The notes: generated from the letters alone by a model not told the origin. DNA of 64,000 bases from SR1 bacterium human oral taxon HOT-345 (GCA_003260355.1 MPSQ01000002.1:1-64000); one strand, 5' to 3'. Positions 29,972 to 44,288 are shown, counted from the stretch's first letter. Numbers and translations: made by a program.

Positions 29972-30394
29972 CTAATAGATTTCTGCAATCAATTCTCCAC
30001 CAAGCTTTTTTGCTTTAGCAACATGCACCGGCAAAAGCCCCTGACTTGTTGAAATAATTCCAAGTCCCTTCCCTCCAGCAACAGTTTTTAAATCCTTGTA
30101 TCCAACATACCAAGGCCTAGATGGCTTAGAGAAAAACTTTACAGAAGGAATATCATTTACAGGATCTACTACTTTTTTTAACTGAAGAGTAATAAATTTC
30201 TTTCCATTCACTTCCTGCACTTCAAAATCCTTCACAAACCCATATTGTTTCAAGAGCTCAAGCACATTTACCTTAAACTTCGAGAAAACCACTCCATCTA
30301 CGGTTGTTTTTCTCGCCATATATGCATTTTTGATCCTGATTAACAAATCGTGAACTGGTGCATTAACATAACTCATCTTAGTGATACGATTCAT
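29972..30394 (-). CDS. rpsH: 30S ribosomal protein S8
   Basis: Central-domain 16S binder. The core reads VHDLLIRIKNAYMARKTTV and ends GLGIISTSQGLLPVHVAKAK. An in-frame ATG six codons inside (MSYVNAPVHD) may be the true start, giving 134 instead of 140 aa. Confidence 0.94.
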   Translation of the reverse strand: MNRITKMSYVNAPVHDLLIRIKNAYMARKTTVDGVVFSKFKVNVLELLKQYGFVKDFEVQEVNGKKFITLQLKKVVDPVNDIPSVKFFSKPSRPWYVGYKDLKTVAGGKGLGIISTSQGLLPVHVAKAKKLGGELIAEIY

Positions 30395-30411
30395 AAAATA
30401 AAATTAAACAA

Positions 30412-30627
30412 TTACCAACTTGCTTTTCTAAGTCCCATAATTAAACCTTCTCTCGCATACCTTCTAAGGCATACTCTACAAATTCCGAAATCTCTAATAT
30501 ATGCCTTGGACCTTCCACAAAGTCTGCATCTGTTATAATATTTTGTAGGCTGTTCAAGATTTTCCCCTTTCACGAACCTCTTTTCAAACATTTTTCATTG
30601 TTTAGCTTTTAATGCTGTTCTTGCCAT
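30412..30627 (-). CDS. rpsN: 30S ribosomal protein S14, zinc-binding type
   Basis: 71 aa. It keeps both CxxC pairs (NRCRLCGRSKAYIRDFGICRVCLRR), so it is the zinc-dependent form, and ends EGLIMGLRKASW. A UGA glycine near codon 12 means the standard code would miss the start. Confidence 0.94.
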
Positions 30628-30658
30628 TGGTTATTTCACAATAAAGATAAATACCATA

Positions 30659-31183
30659 TTATTTGAAGATAAATCCTAGCTCCTGAAGTAATGCTTGAGT
30701 TCCTTCTGGATTTCCTGCTGTACTTACAACTGTAAGCTGAATTCCCATAGGAAGTGTTACATCATCAACACCAAGTTCAGGAAAGATATTATAATTCTGA
30801 AGTCCAAGATTAAGATTTCCCTTTGGATCAAAGTTCTTCTTGGATATTCCAGAAAAGTCTCTTACCCTGGGAAGCACCAGCTTACAGAATCTATCTAAGA
30901 AATCATAAGCTCTTTCTCCTCTTAAGGTCACTTTTAACATTACTGGCATTCCTTCCCTGAGTTTGAAGTTTGAAATAGCCTTTCTCGATTTTATCAATAC
31001 TGGCTTTTGACCTGTAATTCTAATCAGATTTCTTTCAAATTCTTCAAAATCTTTATGTCCTTTTCTTGTCACCAAAGATCCAATTCCCATAGCAACAATA
31101 ACTTTATCTACTTTTGGAGCCTGATTGATGTTTTTAAGGTTCAAATGATCCTTAAGCTTTGCAAACAACTCAGATTTTTTCAT
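30659..31183 (-). CDS. rplE: 50S ribosomal protein L5
   Basis: 174 aa; binds 5S rRNA and contacts S13 across the subunits. Signatures are KVIVAMGIGSLV near the start, KAISNFKLREGMPVMLKVTL in the middle and RVRDFSGISKKNFDPKGN. No UGA codons. Confidence 0.95.
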   Translation of the reverse strand: MKKSELFAKLKDHLNLKNINQAPKVDKVIVAMGIGSLVTRKGHKDFEEFERNLIRITGQKPVLIKSRKAISNFKLREGMPVMLKVTLRGERAYDFLDRFCKLVLPRVRDFSGISKKNFDPKGNLNLGLQNYNIFPELGVDDVTLPMGIQLTVVSTAGNPEGTQALLQELGFIFK

Positions 31184-31212
31184 AGCTAAACCATCAAAAA
31201 TATTTAAAATGA

Positions 31213-31503
31213 CTAATCAATAACTTTTCCAGTAACTTTCGCCTTTCTCACCTTCTTACCATCTTTTGTAAGTTCAATTCCAATTTTTGTAGCTTTCTTC
31301 TGATCAGCAAGATAATATGCGACATTAGAAACATGGAGTGGCAAGGTCTTTTTTATAAACCCCTGTCCCTTTACTGCTTTTTTTACAACATTTACATCCT
31401 TTACGGTTACCATATCTCCATCTAGAGCTTCTATTACAGAAACACTACCTTTTGCCTTTCCTGCAATCACGATAACTGGATCACCTTTTCTCAATTTTTT
31501 CAT
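31213..31503 (-). CDS. rplX: 50S ribosomal protein L24
   Basis: 96 aa, a KOW-domain assembly initiator of the large subunit. The start MKKLRKGDPVIVIAGKAKG is the KOW motif and HVSNVAYYLADQKK is conserved. Confidence 0.93.
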   Translation of the reverse strand: MKKLRKGDPVIVIAGKAKGSVSVIEALDGDMVTVKDVNVVKKAVKGQGFIKKTLPLHVSNVAYYLADQKKATKIGIELTKDGKKVRKAKVTGKVID

Positions 31504-31539
31504 CAGAATATCTCGTTACAAATAAAGTTTATACCCTAA

Positions 31540-31917
31540 TTACAATACTTCTTCTGCCATATTTGTAATTGGTCTATATTTTTCTCTCAGCTCTCTTGCT
31601 ACAGGTCCAAAAACCCTCTTACCAATAGGATTCATATTTCCTTTCGCATCTTTAGTCAAAAGAACTACTGCATTATCAGCAAATCTAATATAAGTACCAT
31701 CTTTTCTAGCAATCTCTTTCTTTGTTCTTACTACCACTGCCTGAACTACTTGCCCCTTTTTCACTGATGCAGTAGGTGCAGCATCTTTGATAGCAACAAC
31801 AACTCTATCTCCAACATGTGCTATTTTTCCGTAAGAACCCTTCAATACTCTGATAATTTTTGCCTTTTTTGCTTGGGTGTTATCAGCTACCACAACCAAC
31901 GATTCTTGTTGCAACAT
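31540..31917 (-). CDS. rplN: 50S ribosomal protein L14
   Basis: 125 aa. The start [18 protein letters not shown] and the end [22 protein letters not shown] are the family's ends. It lies at the intersubunit face. Confidence 0.95.
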   Translation of the reverse strand: MLQQESLVVVADNTQAKKAKIIRVLKGSYGKIAHVGDRVVVAIKDAAPTASVKKGQVVQAVVVRTKKEIARKDGTYIRFADNAVVLLTKDAKGNMNPIGKRVFGPVARELREKYRPITNMAEEVL

Positions 31918-31942
31918 CGTTCAAAACCAAAACTAATTAAAA

Positions 31943-32194
31943 CTATAAGATCTCAATAATATTCCATCTCTTGAGTCTAGAAATTGGTTTTACCAATCTC
32001 AATTTTACAGTATCTCCAAGAACTGCTTTATTCCCTGAGTTGTGAGCATAGTACTTTTTTCTCACTACAAATCTCTTCTTGTAGATAGGATGCATTTTTA
32101 CAGACTTCACCAAAACAACACAAGTCTGATCCATTTTATCACTTACTACCTCACCAACGAGTTCTTTGATATTTTTTTCACCGATAATTGTCAT
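31943..32194 (-). CDS. rpsQ: 30S ribosomal protein S17
   Basis: 83 aa, an OB-fold 16S binder, with GEVVSDKMDQTCVVLVKSVK and HPIYKKRFVVRKKYYAHN. Its ATG shares a base with the rpmC stop codon (TAATG), so the two are translationally coupled. Confidence 0.95.
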   Translation of the reverse strand: MTIIGEKNIKELVGEVVSDKMDQTCVVLVKSVKMHPIYKKRFVVRKKYYAHNSGNKAVLGDTVKLRLVKPISRLKRWNIIEIL

Positions 32195-32400
32195 TATGCA
32201 TTCACTTTAGAGTGTAAAACGGTATTGATCCTAGCAATCTTAACTCTAAGATCTCCTATTTTATGAGTTTCCTTAAGAGCCCTTACACTATTTTTCATTC
32301 TGAGTTCAAAAAGTTCGTGTCTAGCTTGTTTTCTCATAGCTATAAGTTCCTTGATATCCTTTCCAGCAAGCTCTTTCATCAATAAACCAGTTCCTTTCAT
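32194..32400 (-). CDS. rpmC: 50S ribosomal protein L29
   Basis: 68 aa, at the tunnel exit. Family pattern MKELAGKDIKELIAMRKQAR with HELFELRMKNSVRALKETHK. The ATG at its eighth codon is an alternative start. Confidence 0.93.
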   Translation of the reverse strand: MKGTGLLMKELAGKDIKELIAMRKQARHELFELRMKNSVRALKETHKIGDLRVKIARINTVLHSKVNA

Positions 32401-32430
32401 TACAATAACTTCTTTAGAAGTATAAAAATG

Positions 32431-32850
32431 TTACTTAATTTCACCCTTAGCTACAAATCTTGCTTTAATTGGCAATTTTTTCGCAGCACTTACAATGACT
32501 TTTTCTGCCAATTCTCTTGAAAGTCCAGAAAGTTCAAAGAGAACCTTTCCTTTCCTCACTGGAGCAGCATAGATATCTACATCTCCTTTTCCAGATCCCA
32601 TCGGCATCTCAAGTCCTTTCTTAGTAATTGGAACATCAGGAAACACCCTCATCCAAAGCTGACCAACCTTTCTTGTTTCTCTTACAAGAACCTTTCTCGC
32701 TGCTTCCAACTGCTTATTGGTCACATATCCACTGGTTGTTGCTTTGAGTCCATACTCTCAGAAAGAGATACCAGTTCCTCTCGAACTTTTTCCCTTGAGA
32801 GAAGGAACAATCTGCTTTCTATATTTCCATTTCTTTGGAGTCAATAACAT
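32431..32850 (-). CDS. rplP: 50S ribosomal protein L16
   Basis: 139 aa. It begins MLLTPKKWKYRKQIVPSLKG, contains GISFGEYGLKATTSGYV with a UGA glycine, and VFPDVPITKKGLEMPMGSGK. It organises the A site and peptidyl-transferase surroundings. The standard code would lose the first 42 residues. Confidence 0.95.
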
Positions 32851-32895
32851 GATAATAACAACTGATCAATTAAAACCGAAATCTTGAGCATACTC

Positions 32896-33564
32896 TTAAT
32901 CTAGATTCAGAGTTTTCTTCCCTTTTTTCTTTGCTGAAGGAATAACACCTTTTTCAATCCAAACCTTAATTCCAAGCACTCCATACTTTGTCATAGCCTG
33001 GAGGTAATGATAGTCAATATCTGACCTGAAAGTCTGAAGAGATACTCTACCGTCAATAAACTTTTCACTTCTTGCAATATCTGCACCTCCAAGTCTTCAT
33101 CCAATCTGGATTTTAATTCCATTTGCACCCTTTTCCATCACCTTTGCAAGCACATTTTTTACTACTTTTCTATAAGGCATTCTCGCCTCAAGCTGAGAAG
33201 CAACATATTCAGCCATAATCTTTGCAGAAAGTTCAGGAGTTCTTACTTCTTTTACATTAATTTTGAATGGCTTTCCAAATTTTTTACTAAGATCTTCTTC
33301 TAACTTCTTAATTCTTTCTCCATTTTTCCCCATAAGAACACCAACTTTTGAAGCGAAAATAATAATCTCTCCTTCTTTAAGTGTCTTTCTAATCACAATC
33401 TTAGCCACCCCAGATCTTGCGAGTTGTTTTTCAACGAAATCTCTGATTTGGATATCCTCAACAAAAAAGTCAGCATTCATTTTTCTTGTCTTAGCAAACC
33501 ATTCTGATGGTCGTGATTTCATAATCCCAACTCTCATTCCAACTGGATTCACCTTTTGTCACAT
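32896..33564 (-). CDS. rpsC: 30S ribosomal protein S3
   Basis: 222 aa; mRNA entry-channel and helicase protein with KH domain ([20 protein letters not shown]) and the C-terminal [13 protein letters not shown]. The N-terminus reads [14 protein letters not shown], the universal S3 start, with UGA as codon 2. A second UGA precedes RLGGADIA. This start is among the best single pieces of evidence for code 25. Confidence 0.97.
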
Positions 33565-33573
33565 CCTCACAAA

Positions 33574-33912
33574 CTACTTAGTATTTAAAACAACTTTCAC
33601 ATATGCCCTATATTTTTCATAATGGCTAATCCTAGACCTAGAAACAAACCTTACCCTTTTAATCTTAGGTCCCCTCCCCACCTCAATCCTTTCAATAAAG
33701 AGCTGATCAAGTGGAAGTTTATTATTATTCACAGCATTAGCCGCCGCTGATTTAATAAGTTTATGAAGCACTCTTGCACCTTTTTTTGGCATAAATTCAA
33801 GCATATCCAATGCAGCAGTCACTCTTTTTCCTCTCACAAGATCCGCAATGAGATTAAGCTTCCTATCGGAAAGAAGTGCATATTTTAATGTTGCTGTAAC
33901 CTGATTACTCAT
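33574..33912 (-). CDS. rplV: 50S ribosomal protein L22
   Basis: 112 aa, lining the exit tunnel. ALLSDRKLNLIADLVRGKRV and the beta-hairpin end GRGPKIKRVRFVSRSRISH are typical of L22. Confidence 0.95.
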   Translation of the reverse strand: MSNQVTATLKYALLSDRKLNLIADLVRGKRVTAALDMLEFMPKKGARVLHKLIKSAAANAVNNNKLPLDQLFIERIEVGRGPKIKRVRFVSRSRISHYEKYRAYVKVVLNTK

Positions 33913-33980
33913 AACAATATAATTTTACACAAGTAAAGTAAATAGTTTCAAAATCTGAAGCTTTACCTCAGATAGAGAGC

Positions 33981-34238
33981 TTAGAACGGATGTCCTCTAA
34001 AAGTTCTTGTAGGAACAAACTCTCCCAATCTATGTCCTAACATATCTTCAGTCACATACACACTTACAAATTGTTTTCCATTATGCACAGCAAAGGTATA
34101 TCCAATAAATTCAGGAACAATATGACAAGCCCTATCCCAAACTTTAATCACTTTCTTATCTCAGGTTTCATTCATTTTCAAAACCTTATTCATAAGTTTT
34201 TCATTCACATAGAAACCTTTTTTCAGAGATCTAGCCAT
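33981..34238 (-). CDS. rpsS: 30S ribosomal protein S19
   Basis: 85 aa. The start [18 protein letters not shown] and the end [20 protein letters not shown] match the family; a UGA glycine lies in [15 protein letters not shown]. Confidence 0.95.
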
Positions 34239-34274
34239 TTAACAAAACATATCTAAATAAAATGGAATTGAAGA

Positions 34275-35117
34275 TTATTTTCTCTTTGAAACGATAAATT
34301 TATCTGACCACTTCTTTCCCTTTCTTGTTCTCATTCCAGCAGAAACAAGCTTTCCACTAAATGACTTAGGCCCTCTCTTAGAACCAATAGGGGAGTGGGC
34401 TTCTCAACCTCCAAGCGGATGGTCTACAGGGTTCATATTCTTTCCAAGCACTCTTGGCTTTCTACCAAGCCACCTTTGCCTTCCAGCTTTACCGATTTCA
34501 ACATTCTTATGATCAGCATTAGAAACCTCACCAAGTGTTGCCCAGCAGTTTTCATTGAACTTTCTCACTTCTCCTGAAGGCATCTTCACAAATACAACCT
34601 TTAAGGCCTCATCTCTACCTGCTAAAGTAGCAAATCCTCCAGCAGACTTAATCAACTTCCCCTCAGAGAAAGGAGTCACCTCAAGATTGAAGATTGCCAT
34701 TCCTTCTGGAATATCCTTCAGCTGCTTTCTATTCCCAGGAGCGATTTCTCCTTTCACACCATTCATTACCACCTGACCAACTTTTGCACCTTTCCAAGCC
34801 AAAACATATCTCTTTTCCCCATCAATATAATGCAAAAGAACAATTCTAGCTGTCCTATAAGGATCATACTCTACAGCAGCAACTTTTGCGGGAATATCTA
34901 TTTTATTATAGCCCTTAAAATCTATGATTCTATATAATCTCTTATGTCACCCTGCCATAAACCTAGAAGTTATCCTTCCTTGGTTATTTCTTCCTCATGT
35001 CCTTCCAATCATCATAGTTAATGATTTTTCAGGTCTTTTCTTAGTAAGCTCTGAAAAGTCATACCCAATCATAAATCTTCTGGAAGGCGTATATGGTTTA
35101 TACTTCTTTACAGCCAT
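34275..35117 (-). CDS. rplB: 50S ribosomal protein L2
   Basis: 280 aa, near the peptidyl-transferase centre and needed for subunit joining. The start [15 protein letters not shown] and [14 protein letters not shown] are typical. Three UGA glycines occur, two at RTGGRNNQGR and AGGHKR and one in the loop near the C-terminus. That loop reads [17 protein letters not shown], where bacteria have HPHGGGEGR: the second histidine is leucine and Gly-Arg is Ala-His. The histidine replaced appears to be the one numbered 229 in E. coli. Confidence 0.95.
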
Positions 35118-35151
35118 CTGAACAAAACATTATAATTACTAAAGAAAACAA

Positions 35152-35493
35152 TTACACAGCAAAATCAATCTTTTCCTTTTCTCCCAAAGTCACTATCGCT
35201 TTTTTAAAAGCCCTCTTTACAAGCTTTCTTCTTTCTCTTCCTTTAAATGCTGTATTTACAACATTAATCTTTAGAGGAGTCACCTTATAAAGATATTGAA
35301 TAGCAGCATCAATATCATTTTTATTAGCATCACTATGTACCTTGAAAACATATTTATTAGCAACCTCTTGCTGTTTATAGGTCTTCTCAGTTAATACAGG
35401 AGCAAGGATAATATCGTAGGGACTAAATTTTACGAGAGCCTTTTGTGCAACACTCTTTCTCGCCCTTCTCTGCAATTTCTCTTTAAATGTCAT
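35152..35493 (-). CDS. rplW: 50S ribosomal protein L23
   Basis: 113 aa, docking site for trigger factor and SRP at the tunnel exit. Conserved ILAPVLTEKTYKQQEVANKY and FKVHSDANKNDIDAAI; an N-terminal basic extension (KEKLQRRARKSVAQKALVK) precedes the domain. Confidence 0.94.
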   Translation of the reverse strand: MTFKEKLQRRARKSVAQKALVKFSPYDIILAPVLTEKTYKQQEVANKYVFKVHSDANKNDIDAAIQYLYKVTPLKINVVNTAFKGRERRKLVKRAFKKAIVTLGEKEKIDFAV

Positions 35494-35523
35494 ACTGTTG
35501 TAAACAAAAACATAAATAATAAA

Positions 35524-36150
35524 CTAATTCTGATTTACAAATTCAAGTGCCGGTTTCAAAAACACAATAGCCTCAGCGTTCATTAGATCATAAGGATTAA
35601 GATAATCCACCAAAAGGTATTTCACCCCCTCAATATTTCTAAAAGACTTTACAACCCCATCTTCTTTTTTATCTAGAACGAAGAGCACTTTTTTACCCCC
35701 ATTCCCCATTTTAGAAAGAAGCGCTATAGCAGCCTTTGTATTCGGCTCCATAGTATCAAGATCCAATCCTGAAACCACTCACTCCTTCACTTTCAAAGTC
35801 AAAAGACCATTAAGAGCCAGCTTTCTTGCCTTTTTAGTCATTATCTTTTCAAAATTCCTCTCTGCTGTTGGACCAAAAGCAACTCCACCATGCCTTCTTA
35901 TTGGAGAATTTTTATCCCCCACTCTTGCATTTCCAGTCCCTTTCTGTTTGTAAAGCTTTCTTCCAGATCCAGCAACTTCAGCTCTTGTTTTTGTAGAGGC
36001 AATTACATTACGAGCGTTCGCCTGCTGAAGGAGAAGATATTCATGAATAAGAGAAGGGCTTACAATCTCATCAGAAAAGAGCTCGGGATTCAAATCAACT
36101 TTTGAAGCAAGCTTCCCATTTTTATCATATACATCAACTGCATACACCAT
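35524..36150 (-). CDS. rplD: 50S ribosomal protein L4
   Basis: 208 aa. The tunnel loop is RAEVAGSGRKLYKQKGTGNA followed by RVGDKNSPIRRHGGVAFGP. A UGA glycine at about residue 124 (VKEGVVSGLD) joins the two halves. In some bacteria L4 also represses the S10 operon; no leader for this is evident here. Confidence 0.95.
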
Positions 36151-36178
36151 CTTTTAGCTATCTATAAGGTCATAAAAA

Positions 36179-36784
36179 TTATTCTACAAAACATTTCAAC
36201 TTTCCGTTTCTTGCACCAGGCAAAGATCCTTTAACAATCAAAAACTTCACGCCATCCTTTTCTACGATATTCAAAAGAGGAATTCTTTTGAGAGTAAGCT
36301 GCTCTGAACCCATATGTCCTGCATGAGGATGCCCCTTCATAGTTCTTCTTGGCTTTCTATTACCCTTAGAACCACCTGCTCTAGAAAACTTGTGCCCATG
36401 GGTAGCAGGACCTCCTTTAACATTACACCTCTTCACTAGTCCCTGATACCCCTTTCCTTTAGTCATCCCAGTCACAGCAAGAGAAGATACACCTTCCAAC
36501 AAAGAAGCGTCAAGAATCTTTCCAGCCTCGTTCGCAGAAACAAAAGCCTCATCTACAGGAAACTCTGTCACCATACTATATATCAGCTTCTGCCCCTTTT
36601 CTTTATTGAGTTCTTTTTTTTCAACCCCAACAACTACAGCAGAATACCCATCTTTTTCCTGAGTTTTATATCTAATAATTTCTTGTGGAAGAACCTTAGC
36701 AAGAGTAACCGCCACAAATTTATCACCAATCCACATCTTAGTCATCTCTTGTTTTGCAACCACAACTCCTCCTTTATTTGCCAT
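36179..36784 (-). CDS. rplC: 50S ribosomal protein L3
   Basis: 201 aa. Conserved MTKGKGYQGLVKRCNVKGGP, the loop THGHKFSRAGGSKGNRKPR and GHMGSEQLTLKRIPLL. No UGA codon although it is glycine-rich. Confidence 0.95.
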   Translation of the reverse strand: MANKGGVVVAKQEMTKMWIGDKFVAVTLAKVLPQEIIRYKTQEKDGYSAVVVGVEKKELNKEKGQKLIYSMVTEFPVDEAFVSANEAGKILDASLLEGVSSLAVTGMTKGKGYQGLVKRCNVKGGPATHGHKFSRAGGSKGNRKPRRTMKGHPHAGHMGSEQLTLKRIPLLNIVEKDGVKFLIVKGSLPGARNGKLKCFVE

Positions 36785-36883
36785 ACTAACACATTCTGAT
36801 CAATTAAAACAAAGCACAAATTACCAATTACGAATAGATTTTATATCCACAATCCGTAATTCGTATTTTATAATCCTCTAAGC

Positions 36884-37213
36884 CTAGAAAACCTTCACAT
36901 CTACAAGCACTCCTACGGGAATTGAAAGATTCTGAAGATACTCCATTGTCTTCCCTCCAGTCTCTACAACATCCAAGACTCTTGTATAAGAGATTCTTTC
37001 AAATTGCTCTCTTGCTTTTTTAAACTTAAAGTTTGATCTTAACACGGTATATACCTTCCTTTTCTTTGGCAAAGGAATTGGTCCTTTAATCTGAGCACCT
37101 GATTTTACCAAAAGTCCTACAACCTTAGAAACAGAAGCTTCCAACATTCTTACATCATAACTCTTTAACTTAATTCTCAACTTTGGAGTCTGATCTTTTT
37201 TTACAGCCGACAT
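36884..37213 (-). CDS. rpsJ: 30S ribosomal protein S10
   Basis: 109 aa; also NusE in antitermination. LRIKLKSYDVRMLEASVSKV, PIPLPKKRKVYTVLRSNFKF and LSIPVGVLVDVKVF are typical. About 100 bp between it and rplC hold an AT-rich inverted repeat (TACGAAT/ATTCGTA) of unknown use. Confidence 0.95.
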   Translation of the reverse strand: MSAVKKDQTPKLRIKLKSYDVRMLEASVSKVVGLLVKSGAQIKGPIPLPKKRKVYTVLRSNFKFKKAREQFERISYTRVLDVVETGGKTMEYLQNLSIPVGVLVDVKVF

Positions 37214-37304
37214 ATAACCCTTTTGATAGTAAAAATAAATATAAGAAAACAGACCCCAGAATTCAGTCTTAAACCTTTTCCAAGGTCTGCATCTCTATAG
37301 TAAA

Positions 37305-38477
37305 TTATTCAAGTACTTTAGTAACAACTCCAGCACCAACCGTTCTACCTCCTTCTCTAATTGCAAATCTCAAACCCTCTTCCATAGCTACAGGATAGAT
37401 AAGTTCAACAATAATCTTTGCATTATCACCAGGCATAATCATTTCTACACCAGGAGCAAGTTCAATATTTCCGGTAACATCCGTTGTTCTCATGAAGAAT
37501 TGAGGCCTATATCCACTCATAAATGGAGTATGTCTTCCACCTTCTTCCTTTTTAAGTACATACACTTCAGCTTCAAACTTTTTGAAAGTCTTCACAGTAC
37601 CTGGCTTACAAAGCACCTGTCCTCTTTCAATAGCATCCTTGTCTACACCTCTAAGCAAAAGCCCAACATTCATACCAGACTCTGCCTGATCCCACGCCTT
37701 GTGGAACATTTCAATACCTGTAACAACAGTTTTCAAAGGATCAGCACCAAGACCAAGAAGTTCAAGCTCATCATTCATTTTTACAATACCTCTTTCAATT
37801 CTACCTGTTGCCACAGTTCCTCTACCTTTAATAGAGAACACATCTTCAACTGGCATCAAGAAAGGCTTATCATTATCTCTTTCAGGAACTGGAATGTAAG
37901 AATCCAAAGCATCAAACAACTCCCAAATAGGTTTTGCAGCAGCCTCATCAGTAGGATTTTCAACAGCCTTCAAAGCTGATCCTCTAATAATAGGACAATT
38001 TTCATCAAAACCATTCTTCTTTAGAATCTCTCTGATTTCTTCTTCTACAAGATCAATCATATCAGGATCATCTACCATATCACATTTATTCAAGAAAACA
38101 ACAATCTTTGGCACATTAACTTGCTTAGCCAAAAGAATATGTTCCCTAGTCTGAGGCATAGGACCATCAACAGCAGAACAAAGAAGAATAGCTCCATCCA
38201 TCTGAGCAGCACCTACGATCATGTTCTTTACGTAGTCAGCATGCCCTGGACAGTCAATATGAGCATAGTGTCTGTTGTCAGTTTCATATTCTACATGTCT
38301 AGAAGCAATAGTAATACCTCTTGCCTTCTCTTCTGGAGCGTTATCAATTTGATCATACGCTGTAAATTTAGCATACCCTTTTGTAGCAGCAACAGCTGTA
38401 AGAGCAGCAGTCAATGTTGTCTTACCGTGATCAACGTGACCAATAGTTCCAACATTTACGTGTGGTTTAGTAGCCAT
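37305..38477 (-). CDS. tuf: Elongation factor Tu
   Basis: GTPase delivering aminoacyl-tRNA to the ribosome, 390 aa. G motifs: GHVDHGKT at residues 13-20, RGITI in switch I, DCPGH, and NKCD. It opens the ribosomal operon directly before rpsJ, as in many bacteria with a str-S10 fusion, but rpsL, rpsG and fusA are not upstream. No UGA codon, as in the other very highly expressed genes. Promoter at 38519-38546. Confidence 0.98.
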   Translation of the reverse strand: MATKPHVNVGTIGHVDHGKTTLTAALTAVAATKGYAKFTAYDQIDNAPEEKARGITIASRHVEYETDNRHYAHIDCPGHADYVKNMIVGAAQMDGAILLCSAVDGPMPQTREHILLAKQVNVPKIVVFLNKCDMVDDPDMIDLVEEEIREILKKNGFDENCPIIRGSALKAVENPTDEAAAKPIWELFDALDSYIPVPERDNDKPFLMPVEDVFSIKGRGTVATGRIERGIVKMNDELELLGLGADPLKTVVTGIEMFHKAWDQAESGMNVGLLLRGVDKDAIERGQVLCKPGTVKTFKKFEAEVYVLKKEEGGRHTPFMSGYRPQFFMRTTDVTGNIELAPGVEMIMPGDNAKIIVELIYPVAMEEGLRFAIREGGRTVGAGVVTKVLE

Positions 38478-38518
38478 AGTAATACTGTTTAATAAACTAA
38501 AAGTTAAACATAACTAAC

Positions 38519-38546
38519 TATATAACAATTTCCTTTATAATTGCAA
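38519..38546 (-). promoter_or_regulatory. Promoter of the tuf-ribosomal protein operon
   Basis: On the minus strand TTGCAA (38546-38541), 16 nt, TATATA (38524-38519), followed by a leader of about 35 nt. Same build as the frr promoter. Confidence 0.65.
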
Positions 38547-38712
38547 GTAATTCTTCAAAAAAAAAGTTGATCTTGATCATTTGGCAGACCTCACTAGAAA
38601 ATAGCAAGCCACCAACCCTATTTCAAAACCACCCTCCAAATATTTAACCAAATCAAGTAAGGCAATATATCCAGAGAACCTTTTTATTTTGTAAGATATT
38701 AACTTTTTAACC

Positions 38713-38786
38713 TCGGGAATGCGGGACTCGAACTCGCGACCTCTTGGTCCCAAACCAAGCGCTCTAGCCATCTGAGCTAATTCCCG
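38713..38786 (-). tRNA. tRNA-Pro (UGG)
   Basis: Cloverleaf on the minus strand with acceptor CGGGAAT/ATTCCCG, anticodon loop TTTGGGA (anticodon TGG) and T-loop GTTCGAGTC. No encoded CCA. Confidence 0.93.
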
Positions 38787-38794
38787 AGAAAGAA

Positions 38795-38871
38795 TGGTGG
38801 GCGTGGGTGGACTCGAACCACCGACCTCACCCTTATCAGAGGTGCGCTCTAACCGCCTGAGCTACACGCCC
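38795..38871 (-). tRNA. tRNA-Ile (GAU)
   Basis: Acceptor GGGCGTG/CACGCCC, anticodon loop CTGATAA (anticodon GAT), T-loop GTTCGAGTC; CCA is encoded. It lies downstream of the 16S gene, not in an rRNA spacer. Confidence 0.93.
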
Positions 38872-38894
38872 ATTCTTTTCTCTATAATTTTTAG

Positions 38895-38969
38895 TGGTGC
38901 CAAGAGGCAGAATCGAACTGCCGACACAAGGCTTTTCAGGCCTCTGCTCTACCACTGAGCTACCTTGGC
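38895..38969 (-). tRNA. tRNA-Phe (GAA)
   Basis: Acceptor GCCAAGG/TCTTGGC with one G-U pair, anticodon loop CTGAAAA (anticodon GAA), encoded CCA. First of three clustered tRNA genes. Confidence 0.93.
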
Positions 38970-39371
38970 TTTTCCTTTTGATGTGCATCAGAGATATTTC
39001 TCTTTTCTACCTATTCATATTTCTTCTTTTATGCTTCAGTAGAAATAGAACAGGTGTCTTTATAGTAATTTACTTATTAATTTCAAGAGTATTTTTATGA
39101 CAAAAAAGCAATGGAACAGACATAGGGATAGAAGCATAAAATTCAGAAAACATGCAGCGTTTTGATGTTTTACCTTTCTGAAGATAAACCTATCACTACA
39201 GTCATAAGATTGTAAACAAAACATTAGAATCCATCACCTAAAATTATAATATCGTAAAATAACTATCCCAGGAAAAATAACAATCTTCTCTTATTTTTCA
39301 AGGGTAAGTTTATCTCTCTCCACTTATCGTGAAAAGAAACTCTAAAATAATCTCAACCTAGCTAAATTCTT
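38970..39371. other. Spacer between rRNA operon and tRNA cluster
   Basis: About 400 AT-rich bases. A 36-codon basic frame at about 39097 is the only coding candidate and resembles nothing I know. This stretch presumably holds the promoter of the tRNA cluster, but no box pair stands out. Confidence 0.35.
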
Positions 39372-39400
39372 AAAAAAGAAAAAACTGACTTGGGAGTCAG
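39372..39400 (-). terminator. Terminator of the rRNA operon
   Basis: Minus-strand hairpin with arms CTGACT and AGTCAG and a CCCA loop, followed by a long U-rich tract. It sits behind the 16S processing stem. Confidence 0.8.
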
Positions 39401-39416
39401 CTTTCTTTAATTCAAT

Positions 39417-39437
39417 AGTACTGAAAAGAGATAAAGT
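39417..39437 (-). repeat. 16S processing stem, 3' arm
   Basis: A 21-nt stretch complementary, with one mismatch, to 40977-40997 on the other side of the 16S gene; the core ACTTTATCTCTTTT pairs perfectly. The arms would form the double-stranded RNase III-type substrate enclosing pre-16S. Confidence 0.8.
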
Positions 39438-39469
39438 AATGGACAAAGTGTATAATTTTAAGTGTTTGA

Positions 39470-40967
<1,498 letters not shown>

Positions 40968-40976
40968 AAGTTCCAC

Positions 40977-40997
40977 ACTTTATCTCTTTTTAGTACT
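40977..40997 (-). repeat. 16S processing stem, 5' arm
   Basis: Partner of 39417-39437; the core AAAAGAGATAAAGT lies just upstream of the 16S 5' end, in the spacer between 5S and 16S. Confidence 0.8.
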
Positions 40998-41039
40998 ATT
41001 AAAGATCTCTTCAGCTAAGGCGTTTCCATCCTTAGTAAT

Positions 41040-41155
41040 GGTAGCACTAACCTACTTTCCCAGCCCTGATAGAACCAGTATCATCGACCAGTATATGCTT
41101 AACTTCTGTATTCGGAATGGGAACAGGTGTTTCCATATACCGCATCAGCACTACC
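41040..41155 (-). rRNA. rrf: 5S ribosomal RNA
   Basis: About 116 nt. Helix I pairs GGTAGTGCT with AGTGCTACC, and the conserved loop C segment CCGAATACAGAAGTTAAGC is present. It lies between 23S and 16S; only about 70 nt, with a small CTAAGG/CCTTAG hairpin and no terminator, separate it from the 16S. Confidence 0.93.
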
Positions 41156-41230
41156 GTTAATAAAGATGAATCAGACTAATAACGATTTTCATACAAAAAT
41201 CAAGTAAAAATCTGATTTTTTATCCTTTTA

Positions 41231-41269
41231 GTATCCTTACAATACCATAATATATTACCTATTTCTTAG
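41231..41269 (-). repeat. 23S processing stem, 3' arm
   Basis: About 39 nt complementary with few mismatches to 44216-44257; the shared core contains CATAATATATTAC. The arms enclose the 23S gene. Confidence 0.75.
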
Positions 41270-41275
41270 AAAAAA

Positions 41276-44210
<2,935 letters not shown>

Positions 44211-44215
44211 ATCTA

Positions 44216-44257
44216 CTAAGAAATAGTGTAATATATTATGCTATTGTTAAGGATCAC
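44216..44257 (-). repeat. 23S processing stem, 5' arm
   Basis: Partner of 41231-41269, directly upstream of the 23S 5' end. Confidence 0.75.
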
Positions 44258-44288
44258 TTCAGCAACCTCTTCGCTTTTGGTTGCGAGC

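Noticed and set aside
39097..39210. 36-codon basic frame between the rRNA operon and the tRNA cluster, considered as a small ribosomal protein
   Set aside because: It matches neither L34 nor L36 and has no cysteines or other signature.
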